Of a DNA stretch of 64,000 nt, positions 62,302 to 64,000 are shown piece by piece. The first letter of the stretch is position 1. Every line of letters starts with the position of its first letter. This DNA comes from Pseudomonas entomophila (lineage in GTDB: Bacteria; Pseudomonadota; Gammaproteobacteria; Pseudomonadales; Pseudomonadaceae), in the NCBI RefSeq assembly GCF_013523165.1, contig NZ_JAAMQI010000018.1:1-64000 (forward strand), read 5' to 3'. The notes beneath the pieces are model-generated. The model saw nothing but the letters and a program-made list of their open reading frames with translations. It was not told the DNA's origin and ran no database searches. The translations under genes and the position numbers were made by a program.

Positions 62302-64000
62302 ATGAAGACATTACTGCGTTCGTTGAAAAGTTTCTGGATTCTCCTGCCACTGCTGTGGCTGTTGAGCCTGTTGGTCTGCTGGCTGGTCGCGCCGCTGGTG
62401 CCGTGGCTGCGCCTGCACGTGCCCGAGGCCCTGGCGATCATCACGGCCTGTTTCCTGCTGGCGATCGTGCTGCGCCAGTACCAGCGCATCCGTGCCGAGC
62501 AGAACCTGGAGAACCTGCTGCAGATCGAAGTGGACCGCTCCTGGAGCGCCACCGGGGAGTTCCGCGACCAGCAGGTGCTGCGCGAGCGCCTCAAGCACGC
62601 CATCGCCATGCTGCGCACCGACCGTTCCGCCGGTGGCGGTGGCAAGGCAGCGCTGTCGGACCTGCCGTGGTACCTGGTGATGGGCATGTCGGCGGCGGGC
62701 AAGACCTCGCTGCTGACCCATTCGGGCCTGTCGGCCAGCATCGCCACGGCCAACGACAGCGAGAGCGGCACCCAGCACTGCGACTGGTACTTCAGCCCTG
62801 ATGCGGTGATGATCGACACCGCCGGCCGCTACCTGCGCGACGACCAGTCGGCCAGCGAGTTCGCGGCCTTCCTGAAGATGCTGCGCAAGCAGCGCGGCAA
62901 GGCGGCGATCAACGGTCTGGTGCTGGTGGTGAGCCTGCCCGAGCTGCTGGCCGCCAGCATCGAGGATCGCAACGCCATGGCCGCGCAGCTGGTGGCCCGG
63001 GTCGAGGAATACGCCGACTGCCTGGGTGCCAACCCGCCGATCTACCTGATGCTGAGCAAGATCGACCAGTTGCCGGGCTTCGACCAGGCCTTCGAAGGGC
63101 TCGACCTGCACGAGCGCCAGCAGCCGCTGGGCATGACCTTCGGCCTCTCGGAGATCCGCACCCAGGGGCTGCATCAGGTCCTGCACGCGCGCCTGGCCAA
63201 CCTGCAGAGCCACGTACGCCAGCACGTCGATGCGCAGATGATCGCCCTGGGTGCCGAGGCCGACAGCGCCTTGCTGAGCTTCCCGCAGTACTTCTCGGCC
63301 CTGGGCAATGTGCTCGAGCAGTTCCTCGACCCCTTCATTCGCGGTCAGCGCGGCGGTGCGTTGCTGCTGCGCGGGGTGTACTTCACCAGCGCCCTGCAGA
63401 CCGAGCAGCAGCTCGAGCGCGTCCATGAAGACATGATCGCCGACGAGTTCGCCCTCAACGCCGCCACTGCCGAGGGCATGGCGCCTTCGCGCACCCTCGG
63501 CAACCGCAGCTTCTTCATCACCGACACCTTCCGCCGGGTGATCTTCCCCGACCGCGACCTGACCCTGTACCAGTCCCGTCTGGGCCGACAGTCCGCCGTC
63601 AACCCGGCGCTGCTGACCCTGGCCGCCGTCGCTGGTCTGCTGTTCATCGGCTGGCAGGCGCTGTCGTTCGTCAACAACCGCCACTGGCTGGAGAGCCTGC
63701 GCGGCGAGCTGGCGCAGATCGACCAGGCCGACGACCGCGACGCGCAACTGGCCTCGGGCAAGGGCCTGGAGGTGCTGCGCGAGCAGATGGCGACGGTCGA
63801 GGACCACCGCCTGCACGGCGTGCCGCTGCGCCTGAGCGCCGGCCTGTATCACGGCGAGGCGATCCACGACGTGGCCAGCGCCGCCTACCTGACGCAACTG
63901 CGCAGCCAGGCGCTGGAGCCGATCGCACGGCAGTTGCAGGTGCAGATGCGCGCCTTCAATGCCTTCGCCACCGACGTCAACCAGTCGCTGGACTTCACCC
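62302..64000 (+). CDS. tssM: TssM (IcmF), T6SS inner-membrane core protein (3' end beyond window)
   Basis: 566 residues visible; the frame is open at the right edge. ATG 62302 has AGGAAG upstream. Two N-terminal membrane helices (SFWILLPLLWLLSLLVCWLV and EALAIITACFLLAIVL), a cytoplasmic NTPase-like domain with Walker A GMSAAGKT at 128-135 and MIDTAGRYL, and a third membrane helix (about 435-452, LLTLAAVAGLLFIGWQAL) leading to the periplasmic part. TssM spans the envelope and contacts TssJ and TssL. Confidence 0.96.
   Translation, partial: MKTLLRSLKSFWILLPLLWLLSLLVCWLVAPLVPWLRLHVPEALAIITACFLLAIVLRQYQRIRAEQNLENLLQIEVDRSWSATGEFRDQQVLRERLKHAIAMLRTDRSAGGGGKAALSDLPWYLVMGMSAAGKTSLLTHSGLSASIATANDSESGTQHCDWYFSPDAVMIDTAGRYLRDDQSASEFAAFLKMLRKQRGKAAINGLVLVVSLPELLAASIEDRNAMAAQLVARVEEYADCLGANPPIYLMLSKIDQLPGFDQAFEGLDLHERQQPLGMTFGLSEIRTQGLHQVLHARLANLQSHVRQHVDAQMIALGAEADSALLSFPQYFSALGNVLEQFLDPFIRGQRGGALLLRGVYFTSALQTEQQLERVHEDMIADEFALNAATAEGMAPSRTLGNRSFFITDTFRRVIFPDRDLTLYQSRLGRQSAVNPALLTLAAVAGLLFIGWQALSFVNNRHWLESLRGELAQIDQADDRDAQLASGKGLEVLREQMATVEDHRLHGVPLRLSAGLYHGEAIHDVASAAYLTQLRSQALEPIARQLQVQMRAFNAFATDVNQSLDFT

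Noticed and set aside
1..64000. tRNA or integrase at the island borders
   Set aside because: I found no tRNA-like cloverleaf, integrase gene or att-like repeat at 9.0-9.6 kb or near 48-50 kb.

Overview
The window looks like a Pseudomonas chromosome, probably of the P. putida group. The flanks are GC-rich, and the gene families (bacterial FAN1, MocR- and LysR-type regulators, a VgrG/Rhs locus beside a type VI secretion system operon) fit that genus. The species assignment is inference; no rRNA or tRNA gene was seen.

Layout. (1) 1-8983, housekeeping and accessory genes: an Fe-S XPD/DinG-type helicase running off the left edge, overlapping a bacterial FAN1 nuclease gene; a two-gene unit of an unknown protein and a MocR-type regulator with a degraded PLP site; and a divergent pair, a quinone-oxidoreductase-like MDR gene and a LysR regulator. 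(2) 9016-19226, almost all minus strand: an island of small genes without toxins, mostly recognisable or likely immunity proteins (SUKH/SMI1-KNR4, Imm22, DUF4303, Imm11/DUF1629, Imm26-like, DUF7716-like) with fragments of others. (3) 19227-41178: an array of displaced rhs 3' ends. Each carries part of the Rhs core, a variable toxin tip (or its remains) and a following immunity gene. Tips include AHH, GHH-type (two diverged copies), a decayed PD-(D/E)XK-like one and a decayed NucA/NucB-type one followed by a ComJ/Nin-like immunity gene. Several copies are disrupted by deletion, stop codons, frameshift or a transposase remnant. (4) 41179-48353, minus strand: the single complete effector unit, vgrG - Eag-like - Eag (DUF1795) - prePAAR/PAAR-Rhs with an HNH-like tip - Imm22. 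(5) 48612-50208, plus strand: a candidate membrane-acting effector and a multi-pass membrane protein as its likely immunity partner. (6) 50652 to the right edge: T6SS structural operon, unknown gene-tssB-C-E-F-G-H(clpV)-J-K-L-M, with tssM cut by the window end.

How it works together. The tss genes build the contractile sheath, baseplate, disassembly ATPase and membrane complex. VgrG carries the PAAR-Rhs effector, helped by the Eag chaperone(s); Imm22 protects the producer. The downstream rhs fragments share about 2 kb of nearly identical core with the complete rhs gene, so recombination could move a different toxin/immunity pair onto the expressed N-terminus. Retained immunity genes could protect against relatives that still deploy the old toxins. 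The most notable points are the NucA/ComJ-type toxin-immunity pair, the tandem and remnant copies of one undescribed immunity family, three Imm22 genes, a 20-bp duplication splitting a SUKH gene, and the FAN1/Fe-S helicase operon.
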